NCBI GenBank assembly: GCA_028455995.1
Contig: JABELC010000002.1
Coordinates: 3,162,001 to 3,226,000, forward strand
Reading direction: 5' to 3'
DNA length: 64,000 nucleotides
DNA from: Scleromitrula shiraiana
Lineage: Eukaryota; Ascomycota; Leotiomycetes; Helotiales; Sclerotiniaceae
The translations under genes were made by a program, and so were the position numbers. The notes below the pieces were generated by a model that worked only from the letters and a program-made list of their open reading frames with translations, had not been told where the DNA came from and did no database searches. This document shows positions 21,970-33,062 of this stretch, piece by piece (position 1 is the stretch's first letter; the number at the start of each line of letters is the position of its first letter).

Positions 21970-24738
21970 ATGTCTTCCAACAATGAGGATGTATTAATTC
22001 AACCACTTCAAATATCAAATAATCCTCGAAAGAGGCGCCTATTAAATACGATCAAACCCTCTATGGATAAAGAGTAAGTTGTACAAGCTGATCCAAGCAA
22101 CGATACTGCTGAATCATCTTAAACACTTAGTCCATGGAGCTTGCAGCATAAGAAGAGACTCGAGTTTACATCGCAATCTGGATTTTCAAAGCAAAATGTT
22201 GATCAAGAGTCCAATCCTAGCGATATGAAATCACTTATTCCCAATTCGGATCTTACATTGCCTCCTATAATTCTTCATTCAAAAAATCTAATATGTTTTG
22301 GAATGGTAAGAGTTCCAAGATAGTCTCTAGCCTCAAATCTCTGCGAATTGTCTGCGTTATCATAATTAGAGAATAACAACTGATAGATCTACGGTCTTCG
22401 AGCCGAGGTGTTTGATACAACATTTGTACAAGAAGATATGTTGAAAGATTCCAAAAGCGTTTTCCCAACGATACTTAACTTTAAAGATGAATATGTTTTG
22501 TTAGGTTATGCATCGTCATCTTCGTCGACACTAGACTTCGCGGTTTTAGCCGAGAGAACCAGCCAAGCACTTTACCAGATACGAAAGTTAGGCCTTGACC
22601 GAGCTCGTTTTGAGACTCGTTTGTCGACGGAAAGTCTGAATGAAATGTTAAAAAAGCCAGAGAAAAAAACATACATCACTTTTGACATCCTATTGTTTGG
22701 ATCTAGGGAAATCAGTAGATCCATCGACACAGTTTTGACCTCGGTAAAATTATGGCTACAGCCCCCTGAACAATTGGCAAAGGACACATAATGCGATAAT
22801 CCGCACTTCTTAAGATTTGAAGGTCCTAGCTTAACTGCCACAAACACGAATAATAGCAGTGTTGTTAGTCAAATTCCCGACCGTCATCTTAGTATTTCTA
22901 ACCCTACTGAATTGGAAGATGGAACGGAGACAAATCTGCGACCAACGTTGCGGAACAAGGTTGCGAAAATCCTGGATTCATTAACGCGATCCCGGGGCCT
23001 TGAAACAATAGATGCAAGTTCTAATATAACAACACCTCTATTTGAGTATATCACTCCCCGCCACAGCGCAGATCTTCGGAATTAACAGCTTGCAGACATC
23101 AAAAAAGAAGGATTAGACTTCATAGCTCAGAGAGAATTTGGCCCCATTCCTGGGGAGTATTCGTTGTGGAAATCTAGACTGTGCCAGAACCAAGTCTAGT
23201 GAGTAGTTCGCGTATCCATATGAAACTTGAAATGAAAGTACTAAAACTTGCATCAGCTACGAACATGTGATTACAAGACAAAAGCTAGAGACCCCCCAGT
23301 TGAAATTGGATGTGGAATTCTAGCGGACGACATGGGGTCTAACAGGAACGCCCATGCAGAACAGTCTTGAAGATCTAGGCGCACCAGTTTCATTCATCAA
23401 ATCATACCCTCTGGACGATGTTCGAGAATTTCGAAAGAGCATCATTTCGCCATTGATGAAGGATGCAGATAGCGGCTCTAAGAACATCCGAATACTTCTA
23501 GACTCAATTTGCCTCCGACGTACAAAGAATTTGCTCAATCTTCCTAAAATAGAATATATAATTCGACCGATTTGTTTTTCTCCCGAAGAGCAATCGATTT
23601 ATGACTCAATACAACATCAAATAGTGCAGAAGATTAAGCAATTAGGGGATGGACAAGCAAGAAGCAGGAAAGGATATTTCGGCATTTTCCAATTGCAACT
23701 GCAATTGCGTCGAATTGCAAATCATGGCACATTCGAAAGAAAGGTATCTTCGGATTTATTAGATGAATTGCAATTCAATACTCAAGAGGCCCTGGAACTT
23801 CTGAAAAAGAACAAGGATTCTAAATACTTTTATTGTAAAATGGAAATCACTGGCCTTAGCTCGTGTACTACAGCGCGTGGGCGCTTCACTGTCTGTGGGC
23901 ACCTGTTATGTTTCAACTGCATTACTCATTATGAGAGAGCCATCCAGGTAGATGTTGGACAGTTCCGGAGCTGCTCAATATGCGGCATGAATCTAAAACA
24001 ATCAGTATGGTTTGCGGATAAGAATACTAACAGTGGTTCGATTACAAACGAGAAGAGGTCTTTCGGGAAAACGGAATATCCTCTAAGATTTCTATATTGT
24101 TGGCGGATATCAAACAGAACACGGCTGGGGACAAGAGGTACGCGATCAACCCCTTATGAAAGGAATACTACTGATAATTATATTAGCATAATATTCTCAT
24201 GTTGGACCACATCTTTGGACCTTGTCGAAAATTACCTTGCCCTTCATGAGTTTGCCTTCGTTCGCATTGATGGAAGCTGCTCGACGACACAGAGGTATGA
24301 TATACTACGGCGTTATGATACTGACCCATCAACAAATATTTTGCTTATGACAACTGGAACTGGCGCAATGGGGTAAATCTGCCTGAACCTAGTAAACAGA
24401 AATCCCTTTAGCTGACTCCAGATAGACTCAGGCTCACGGTCTCAAATTGTGTATATATACTAGAGCCACAATGGAATCCTATGGTTGAGGAACAAGCGAT
24501 TGCGCGAGTTGCACGTGTTGGGCAAGAGAAGGATGTCAAAGTCATTCGATATATTGTGCAGGGAACTGAAGAAATGGTAAGTATCCCATAGATGATGAAA
24601 GTTCGGCGGGCTAACTCTGATTACTGCAAGAATGTGCCATCCCAGCAATCGAGAAAATTGAACCATGCCAAGATTGGGTGGGGGCCTGGGGAACGAATAT
24701 CTTCAATGGAGTCAACAATCGATTTCGAAACAGTATAA
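21970..24738 (+). pseudogene. SNF2-family helicase with RING finger (Rad5/HLTF-like), disrupted
   Basis: A remnant of a fungal SNF2 ATPase. Start ATG 21970; the first exons are 21970-22073, then from 22131 to 22310, then IYGLRAEVFD onwards. Surviving motifs: GGILADDMG-type motif I start (CGILADDMG), LTGTPMQNSLEDLG, ICLRRTKNLLNLP, a RING region (VCGHLLCFNC, CSICG), the helicase C block (IIFSCWTTSLD, FVRIDGS, TGTGA) and EEQAIARVARVGQ. Damage: TAA at 22789-22791 and TAA at 23083-23085 in the same frame, both one C-to-T step from CAA, and a deletion at about 23336 that joins DDMG directly to LTGTP, removing the Walker A lysine, the DEAH box and the sequence between, with a frame change. Another frame break lies near 24060. 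The RING also seems to lack one early Cys. It cannot encode an active ATPase. Confidence 0.85.
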
Positions 24739-26948
24739 AGTGCCATTAATAATGCTGATATAATTCGGATATCATAGAATCTTAGAAGAATCATACTTTC
24801 TGAACTCTTCTCTCTTCACGTCATTCTTCCCTTGTCTCCCGTTCCCGCCTCCTCTCGCTCCCTCTACCTTTTTTCTTTTCACCTCTCATGCTTTCTCTTT
24901 CTCAGTACCAAATTGGTTCTCAGTTTACAATCAGATCAAATCCAGACCGGATCAGACACGAAATACACTATGCATATATATATATAATTGCAAATGTTGG
25001 AAAACACGCTAGTGTGCATTTCATAAATTAATAGGCATAAACCGCCGCTCAATAACATCCTCAAATTATCTTTAACTGAAATCGAATCTTTATCAAATGA
25101 AAGAAAAAAGACATATATAACGTTATGTTGGGTTCCTTTATTGACAGTTGAATCATAAATTAAAGACATGAATTGAATACTGAACAAAAAGAATTCAAAA
25201 AACCCGTTTTTGACGAACGAGAAATTTACTGCATTGTGAGGCTGGAATCAGCAATGCATAGTATAACATTGCGGTGCGAAAAGAACTGCTTTGTTATTCA
25301 GAGACTCGTCGCCTACTATCTAGCCTACTATCTACACTGCCAGGTGATGATATATGAAAAAAGGAACGAACAAGCAAATCTAGAATTGTTTTATGATTGA
25401 AGAATCATTGGTAGTTGGTAAAAATTCGTGACATGTTCTACATATATTCATGCAAGTCAATAGGCTGAGTAACGTTGCTTCCTAGAAATAAAAAGCCTCA
25501 AACTATATCAGCTCGATAGCCACATCATTAGAGTCCTTTAGCAAATTTGAAATTTTATTATTTGATTTGAAACTTGAAAGTATTAAAGCATAATTTATAA
25601 GTATTTAAAATGCTTTATTTTTTATTAATCATATTATATGAGATTTAGTATATTCAAGTTTCTACTACTAGTAAATAAATATACAAATACACCGGTACTA
25701 GTAAACACTGGCAAATAATTTTTAAAATTGAATTTCAAATTTTGAAATTTTATTTCAAATTAAAATTTATTAAAAAAAAGTTTCAATTTTAAATTTTAAA
25801 TCGATTTAATTAATTCAAAGTATATTTTCAAAATTAATTAATTTAATTATATGATTAGTATAAGTTATATGGTATTTTTATATAAATTAATTATATTATT
25901 TTAATATTAATATCATAGTATTAATACCAGTAGATTCCACTTATTTTGAAATAAACTTTCAAAGTGCTAAAAAACTCTATTACTACATTCACACAACAGA
26001 TATACACTCTGATAGGCTCAAAGGCGAGATACAGCAAAAAGTGGATAGTCCCTTGGGGAGCTCCATAGCCACAGAGACACAGATAACAGAGGAGTAAACA
26101 AAAACCATGGGAATCCATATCACTTGATCAGGATATCTCAAGGTAAAGGAGAGCAATATCAAGTAGAAGAGAACTATCGAAGGACTAAATCTCCCTGATT
26201 CAAACCGAATACCTTCAGACTGAAGCCCGGAACTTGAAAGTATTAAAATTCTCTTTCTAATCGGATGCTAAAAAGATTTCATTGGTGCTATGGTATCCTC
26301 GATTATGTACAGAATTACTTCCTTCAATATACATGTTTCTGAAAACTTCAGGCCATTCCCTCAAGTCATCCATCGAGCACCAAGAGAATCCCAAACACCA
26401 ACCATTATTCATCTCAAAGACTAGTAAATTCAACCTGAAGGTATCGCAGATTTCCCACTGGCACATATCTTGAGTTCACAGTATGGGTGCATGTCTATAA
26501 CATGGAGAATAATCAGCCGATCAAGCTTTGTCATAACCAAAGCAATAGCGATAGCGATGGACCAAATATATGTCAATCTTCTATATAATCCTGCCCTCTG
26601 ACTTTCAGGCTACTTGATAGCGATTCCAACCAATCTATATAGAAGGGGAGTTTTCTCCAACCTCTCATAAGGTCCCTCTGCCCCCATTGCCACTGGGCAT
26701 ACCTTGTTGTAGTAGCCGAGAGATGATGATCCCCATAGTTCCTAACTCCAATGAACAAGAAATACATGTACAAAACGGAGGAAAGTGAGTTCTGTGATAT
26801 TATATCCGTAAATGTATGTAGTCAATATAATTTTAACGTTGAGTAAATTCTATGTAGTCTACTTTTAGCATAACGCTAGTACCCCACTTCAATTTCCCTG
26901 TCAATATATTCTTCAATAAAGGACTGGCTTTCATAAATAAAAACAACA
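24739..26948. other. Intergenic region, 2.2 kb, with an AT-rich relic
   Basis: No gene supported. The part from about 25550 to 25930 is an AT-rich relic described separately. The rest is of ordinary composition with only short open frames. Confidence 0.4.
25550..25930. repeat. AT-rich repeat relic related to the 14.3-16.2 kb island
   Basis: The segment 25570-25650 (AACTTGAAAGTATTAAAG...ATGCTTTATTTTTTATTAAT) aligns with 15555-15640, and ACTAGTA words recur here too. The differences are mostly transitions. No coding sequence is left. Confidence 0.65.
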
Positions 26949-27050
26949 GGTGGTGTGGTGTAATGGTAGCACGTGACGTTGTGGTGCATTCGCATAGAAT
27001 CTCTACGAAACAAGTCCGTTTCAATCTGGGTTCGATTCCCAGCACCGCCA
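26949..27050 (+). tRNA. Intron-containing tRNA, probably tRNA-His(GTG)
   Basis: The 5' acceptor strand GGTGGTG (26949-26955) pairs with CACCGCC (27043-27049, one G-T wobble), followed by discriminator A at 27050. The D-arm is GTGTAATGGTAGCAC, and the T-arm CTGGGTTCGATTCCCAG is perfect. The anticodon loop reads TTGTGG with GTG at 26981-26983; an intron of about 30 nt follows position 37 in the canonical place. The anticodon stem has one mismatch and one wobble, so the exact intron ends and the His assignment are less certain than the tRNA call itself. A covariance-model search would settle the isotype. Confidence 0.75.
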
Positions 27051-27739
27051 GATGAAATAATCTGGATTGAAAATTAATTAGAGATGGTTTGATTCCATCC
27101 ACTGTTATTTATTTTTTGGCATTTTTTTCGAAGATTTCGGTTAATTTTTGGAGTACGGTATGTACATGATGAATTGGTTTTTATCCGAGAATGGTTGGTT
27201 GATTGAATTGGGGTCGGATATCTATTTCTTATGGTTGAATGGATTACGTCTACCTGACTGTTGAATTTTGAGTAGAGGGAAGGCTTTTGATATCTTAATC
27301 TTCGTTCATTTATCTATCAATCTATTCGATTCAATTCATGCATGAGAGAAGCACTGAGATCCCAGATGTTGAATATATGCTCTAGATATACTTTCATCCC
27401 ACCCCTAACGCAACGTAGATTCCATTTTAACCTATCCCTATCCCTATGTCTACAATTCTACTTCCACTGGCAGTCACGAATATCTAACAACTCAAAGTAA
27501 ACTCTGCAGGAGTCAAAGGAGAGGAAGAGGATGACGAAGAAAACCACGGAGAGAGAGAGAGTATAAAAACATACATAATACCCATGAAAATGTACAAAAT
27601 GAATGGTAGAAATAGATGTCATAGTTATGGATACTTCCATACTATTATAGCAAAAATACCCAGATTCCCTTTTCTTTTCATAAATGAATACCTACAGATC
27701 GATAGATATAGTCTCTTCCTTCCAGTGAATCAATCTTCA

Positions 27740-27786
27740 AACAAATAAATAAACAAACAAATAAATAAACAAATAAATAAATAAAC
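27740..27786. repeat. Tetranucleotide repeat, AAAT/AAAC mixed
   Basis: A run of AAAT and AAAC units, about 47 bp. Confidence 0.9.
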
Positions 27787-27970
27787 CATCACCAGCTGAA
27801 CTATCCATCCCTATTCATATCCGTATATAAGTTTTCGATGCGCAATATATGCAATTCGCTATTCTATTCCATCCCAATCCATCCCAATCCCTTCCGATAC
27901 CACTCAACTCGATAACAAAAAAATCTTGGAAATAGATACACACACACATATATGCAAATAAGACGTAAGA

Positions 27971-28020
27971 ATCCATCCATCCATCCATCCATCCATCCAT
28001 CCATCCATCCATCCATCCAT
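27971..28020. repeat. (ATCC)n microsatellite
   Basis: About 12.5 uninterrupted ATCC units. Confidence 0.95.
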
Positions 28021-28276
28021 ATGAGTACAACCTCAATACCACACATCACGTTTCATCCCTCATCTATCTAACCCACCTTGACATTACACTCGCTAGATAG
28101 TCGGTGTCGAAATAGGGGGTCTTGGTATACTTGGCTGGAACTCAACAGATTATTTATTTCCTGCTGGGATATTTCGTGGTATTTCGTGGTATTTCATGGT
28201 ATTGTATTGTATTGTATTACTGTATTGTATATGCAGAATGTGAGTGTGAGGGAAAAACCGGTATATGTATAGTATG

Positions 28277-28305
28277 TGATATGATATGATATGATATGAT
28301 ATGAT
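28277..28305. repeat. (ATGAT)n pentanucleotide repeat
   Basis: Five to six ATGAT units within a wider GGGAT/ATGAT-rich stretch. Confidence 0.85.
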
Positions 28306-28506
28306 GGGATGGGATTATTTCGATCGATCGTTTGTATACCGGGGTCGGTTTGTGATGTGCGAATTGATGATGCTAGGGGATTGATTGAATGTCAATGTAT
28401 GAATACGGTGTATGAGGGGAGGGATATGGATGGTGGGATGAATGGTTATACCGAGGGTACCCGTATTCATCTAGATTCTAGGTTCTAGGTGGTGGTTCAC
28501 GATGGC

Positions 28507-28530
28507 TATGTATGTATGTATGTATGTATG
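28507..28530. repeat. (TATG)n microsatellite
   Basis: Six TATG units. Confidence 0.9.
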
Positions 28531-28904
28531 CTATTTACTGTACTGGTAGCTATATGTGCAGTATTCGCACCAAACCGGCGAGCTCTAAAAACAACACACA
28601 GTACCATGAACACCATACCATATCCAACCGTGAGTGACTGTCTCATCGCCACTACCTGGATACCAAACCAGCAAGGAAAGAAGGAAAAACTATTTTTACC
28701 CTCCTCCGCCCGACTAACCAGGCGATATCGGAACCGCAAGAAACCCCAGCCTGTTCCCGATATCCTCCAGCGCAGCACTAATCTCTAATATAAGCCCCCC
28801 GAAGCCCAAGCACCCAGTACGGCACAGATAAAATAGATGAATAGATAAAATAGATAAACAAGCCTTGTAATAAATCTCTCCATCAATGCATTGCATATCT
28901 AGGT

Positions 28905-28996
<92 letters not shown>
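28905..28996. repeat. (AATC)23 microsatellite
   Basis: Twenty-three perfect AATC units (92 bp), the longest perfect simple repeat in the window. It ends 16 bp before the target duplication of the transposon at 29021. Confidence 0.95.
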
Positions 28997-29012
28997 CATT
29001 CATTCATTATCA

Positions 29013-30091
29013 GCGCCACCTTATCTCATCCTCAGACCCTTCGATATATTACCCCACATAAAATTTTTTGACCAATAATATTCTTTAATTTTTTTACTTA
29101 AAATGTATCAAAAAGTCTAAAAGTATATAATTCTAGTTTTAATATAAATATAAACAAATCGATATATTATCAACTTTTTAAATAGTAATAATAAATTAAC
29201 CAATAATTATTATTTATTAAAACCAATTATATAAATAAAAATGGATTTTCTAATTATAATTATATATATTATATTATTATAATTTAAAATGTTGAAATAT
29301 AACTATATATTTAAAAAAAAAAATATACATTTTTAAATATAAACATTCTCAAATCACTATTAGTATCTATTTTTTTAAAAATCAACAATTATAACTCTTT
29401 TAAATAAATCTAATAATATATTAAAGATCTTTTAATCAATCTAATTTTTATTATATAAAAAAATTTTTTAAAAAGAATTATAATTATTGATTTTCAAAAA
29501 AATAAATACTAATAATAATTTGAAAAAATACCTTAAACTTAAAACATTTTACTTCAAAATTCAACCTCAAATCTAATTATTTTGATTATCTTTCAATATA
29601 ACAACAACACTATTAATGCAATTTACAAATCTGCAAAATATTCAACTCGAAATAACAATTTGATTAAGCTTAAAATCATCATTAGTATATAAATATTAAA
29701 AATAGAGAAGTTGAATAAATTAAAGTTTAAAATAAATTTTGTTTATATAAAATTTTTAAAAATAAAATTTTAAATTAACCATATAATTTAAATATCTAAT
29801 ACTGATTATATAAATAATAATAAATAAAAGCTTTCAAATAATATAATTCTTTTTTTAATAAATTATAATTAAAAAGTAAAAATATAATATTGAAATGCTC
29901 TCATCAAACAAAATCGGTTTTTACCAAAAAAACGCCCAAAATGGCTCAGACCCTTGCAAAGTTAAACTACTTCAGTTAAAAAATAAGTAATTTTCATACT
30001 AAAACACTAGTAATTTTCCCATATTATAACATTCCAAGTTATTATTATTCAGTTCAACTCCCAAAAGTCTGAGGATGAGATAAGCGCCACC
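29013..30091. mobile_element. AT-rich non-autonomous DNA transposon with 17-bp TIRs and 8-bp target duplication
   Basis: The element spans 29021-30083 (1,063 bp). The ends are perfect 17-bp terminal inverted repeats, TTATCTCATCCTCAGAC and its reverse complement. They are flanked on both sides by the direct 8-bp repeat GCGCCACC (29013-29020 and 30084-30091), a target-site duplication. Eight-base duplications are typical of hAT elements (also P and Merlin), although the TIR does not start with the usual hAT CAGNG. The interior is almost pure A/T with no open frame, as expected after heavy RIP, while the ends and flanks are normal. The transposase class is therefore an inference from the duplication length. 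Confidence 0.88.
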
Positions 30092-30601
30092 ACAAGTCGA
30101 GCCATTCTTATCAAGAACCTTCCATTCTATCTACTCGTACATAGTAGTATTTATTTATTTATTTATTTCCAGCCATCTCGTGTAACAGGTGACACTTTTT
30201 TAGAAATAGGTTTCACAGCATATCCAATTGATCAATGAAGCTAGCCACCACCACCACCACCACCAGCACCACCAGCAGTCCATCATCCATCAATCATGTT
30301 CCGGTCATAGCCCGCCAGTGTTTACATACATACATATCTAGGTATGGATGGATGGATGGTATGCGCCACCATCTATCCTATCCTATCCTATCCTATCCCG
30401 GCGAGATCACCTGGGCGGTAGACTTCATAAAATTGTTCATCATGCATGAACCAATTATAATCCCCGCGTTCTAATCGTTATGGATGGATGGGATGGATGG
30501 GATGGATATACATACGTACATATATACGGTACCGGGAGGTTTAAGAGTGGGAATACAGTATGATATGATATGATAATATCGGACATGCGGAACGTGCCGA
30601 A

Positions 30602-30680
30602 TAAATAGATAAATAAATAGGTAGATAGATAGATAGATAGGTAGATAAATAAATAGATAGATAGATAGATAGATAGATAA
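30602..30680. repeat. (GATA)n-rich microsatellite
   Basis: Interrupted GATA/AATA units across about 80 bp, followed at 30711-30736 by a (CCGT)n run. Confidence 0.85.
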
Positions 30681-33062
30681 TTCTATAGACGCAATGCAAG
30701 AAGGGCCGTCCCCGTCCGTCCGTCCGTCCGTCCGTCAGTCCTGCTCCGTCGGATTAACTAATTAATTCACTCGCGAGCTTTTACTCTTAGGTGATAGATA
30801 GATGGATGTAATAAATATAATATATACCATACCAGCTAGTAGCTGTCTGAGAAATCATTAAATGAAATATATATATATATATATCTTTTATTTAATCTAT
30901 CGATCTAGTTTCTATCTACACGTGGGATTTACATAAGTAGTAGGTAAGTTCAAGTTGATTAATTACCTATTTGGGTGGGATGGCTTTAAGAGGTATAAGT
31001 TTATAAGTTTATGGGGAGCTAGTTGCTAGCTGAGAGTTAGATAAAGAGTTCGTTGGGTAATTTGGGTTGGTAGGTTGGCTTGGTTTTGGTTGGTTTGGTT
31101 TGGTTTGGCCGAGACCAGAATATCCATACTGATATACTAGTAGATAAGTCATGGTCTTTGATTTGATAAGAATGATGTCGTGTTATTGGATGATAGTATT
31201 GTTCTTTTGTAAGGTGGACTTCTAATGGGTTTGTTTGGGTTTCGTGCTGGATTGGATTGGATTGGATTGGATGACTGGTTTGAATGTCGACTTGTATTTT
31301 AAGGTTGATACTAATGATTCACTTATTGTTTGTATCGGTTTATTAGTTATTGGTTACATATTACATACCATACTCTTACAGTACTAGAATTTGAAGATTT
31401 CGAATGATTTATTAGAATAGAAGACTTCTGGACTCCTGGATTGAATGTCACTTGGTGATATTTATGTATAATGGGTTACATAGAAAAGTTACAGCGGTGG
31501 TACTTGTACTTGTTTCCATATACTTATTAATTACTATACTGTGGAGTAGTAGAATGGGCCCTGAAAATCATCCATATGTAAAAGTGTTTCTAGACCATTG
31601 AAACCAAGCAAGAGAAAATCTTCGGGTTTTAGGTAAAGAAACAGGTACGATGCAGATTCTTTGGGTAGTAGTTTATATCAAGAAGGGGGGATACTCGGAG
31701 ACTTTGAGACTTTGACACCGCATGCAAAAATGTAGCCAGTGATACTTTTTATATTTCTGCAGATTGAAAAATTGGTTCTTCGCATTAAAGTAATAATAAC
31801 TGTACATATGGGTATGGTATATTGGAAGTCGAGATTCTTTTATAAAGGACTATATATTTGTTTTAACAAGGGTATTTTTGTAGGTAATATATGCCTCAAA
31901 TATGCCTCGAAAAAGTGTTGAGTTGTTTTAAAACGTTGAAGATGGAGTTATTAGTTTAGCATTGAGAGTTCATTTTTCAGATCCATAAATGTATGAGTTG
32001 TATATGAGTTAATTATTATTTTCTTTGTTTAGAATATCGGCTGAATTTAAGGAATGAATATGGAAGAGAACGTCGAATAGAATCTTTTTAGATAATCTAT
32101 TATATCTCGAATTTATATATAAATAAAATTGATATCTCTTTCATTTAAATTTTGATTTCTTTTCTTTTTTCTTTGCTCTTTTCTTTATTCACTTCTTCTT
32201 CTTCCATCTGTACAGTACAGTATCTCCACGAGTTATATCTTTATGAGTATACATTTCCGCTCGTCCATGATAGATAGCTATACATATATACGGAAGTATA
32301 TACATCCACATCCATATCCATATCCACATCCACATCACACATCCCACTTCACACATCCCACTTCACACATCCCACTTCACACTTCTTACTTATTACTACC
32401 TTACAACTACTCCGCCTACTTACATACTTCCCTCAAAATCTTAGCAAATAAATACTAGAAATTCAAACTATTAATATAATTAATATCCCTGTTTTAAAAC
32501 AATTGTGTCTACCAACCTAGAATAATACCGACTAGATACTTATTACTACTAGGAAGAACATTGAACAATTGAAAGACCATACAGCACAGCCATAAAGCTA
32601 TATAGCCATACAGCTATACAGCCATACAGCCATACACCACTTGAGGGACCAGTGAACCAATTAAGATCTCTTAATAATAAATCGTTCCACCATACCCCAC
32701 TTCTTATCTACCCTTATTATTTATTTTAGTCTATTTTACTACCATAAGCCAAACTCACTCAAGTCCAAACCAAATACTAAGAGAAAATCTTATTATAATA
32801 ATAATAATAATAATAAATAAATAAATCAACAAGAAATTTCCTACTTCTTTTTTTTTCTCCTTTTAATTTCTTTTTTAAACCTTTTAAATAACTTCTTCCC
32901 AAACTCTACTTCTACCTCTCCTCCTCAATTTCCCCACACACTCAAGTTTGAATACATACTTGACTTCATCCATCCATTCTTCAATAATCTCCAACAACAA
33001 CAACATTACTTTTGCTCTTCTTCATCTCATCTCATACACATCTTCATAATATATTCGCAAAT

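Larger units (their letters stand above)
27051..33062. other. Gene-poor, microsatellite-rich region upstream of glutamine synthetase
   Basis: Six kilobases without a supported protein gene. It holds many simple repeats (listed separately), one AT-rich DNA transposon (29021-30083), short tandem repeats at 32335-32383 (14-bp unit ACATCCCACTTCAC, three copies) and at about 32585-32640 (units of ACAGCCATA type), and a long C/T-rich leader before the glutamine synthetase ATG. Apparent open frames such as WMDGWMDG are translations of the repeats. Confidence 0.6.

Noticed and set aside
27864..28049. Open frames reading WMDGWMDG on the reverse strand
   Set aside because: Direct translation of the ATCC microsatellite.
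28905..28996. CRISPR-like array
   Set aside because: A pure 4-bp microsatellite with no spacers; eukaryotic context.
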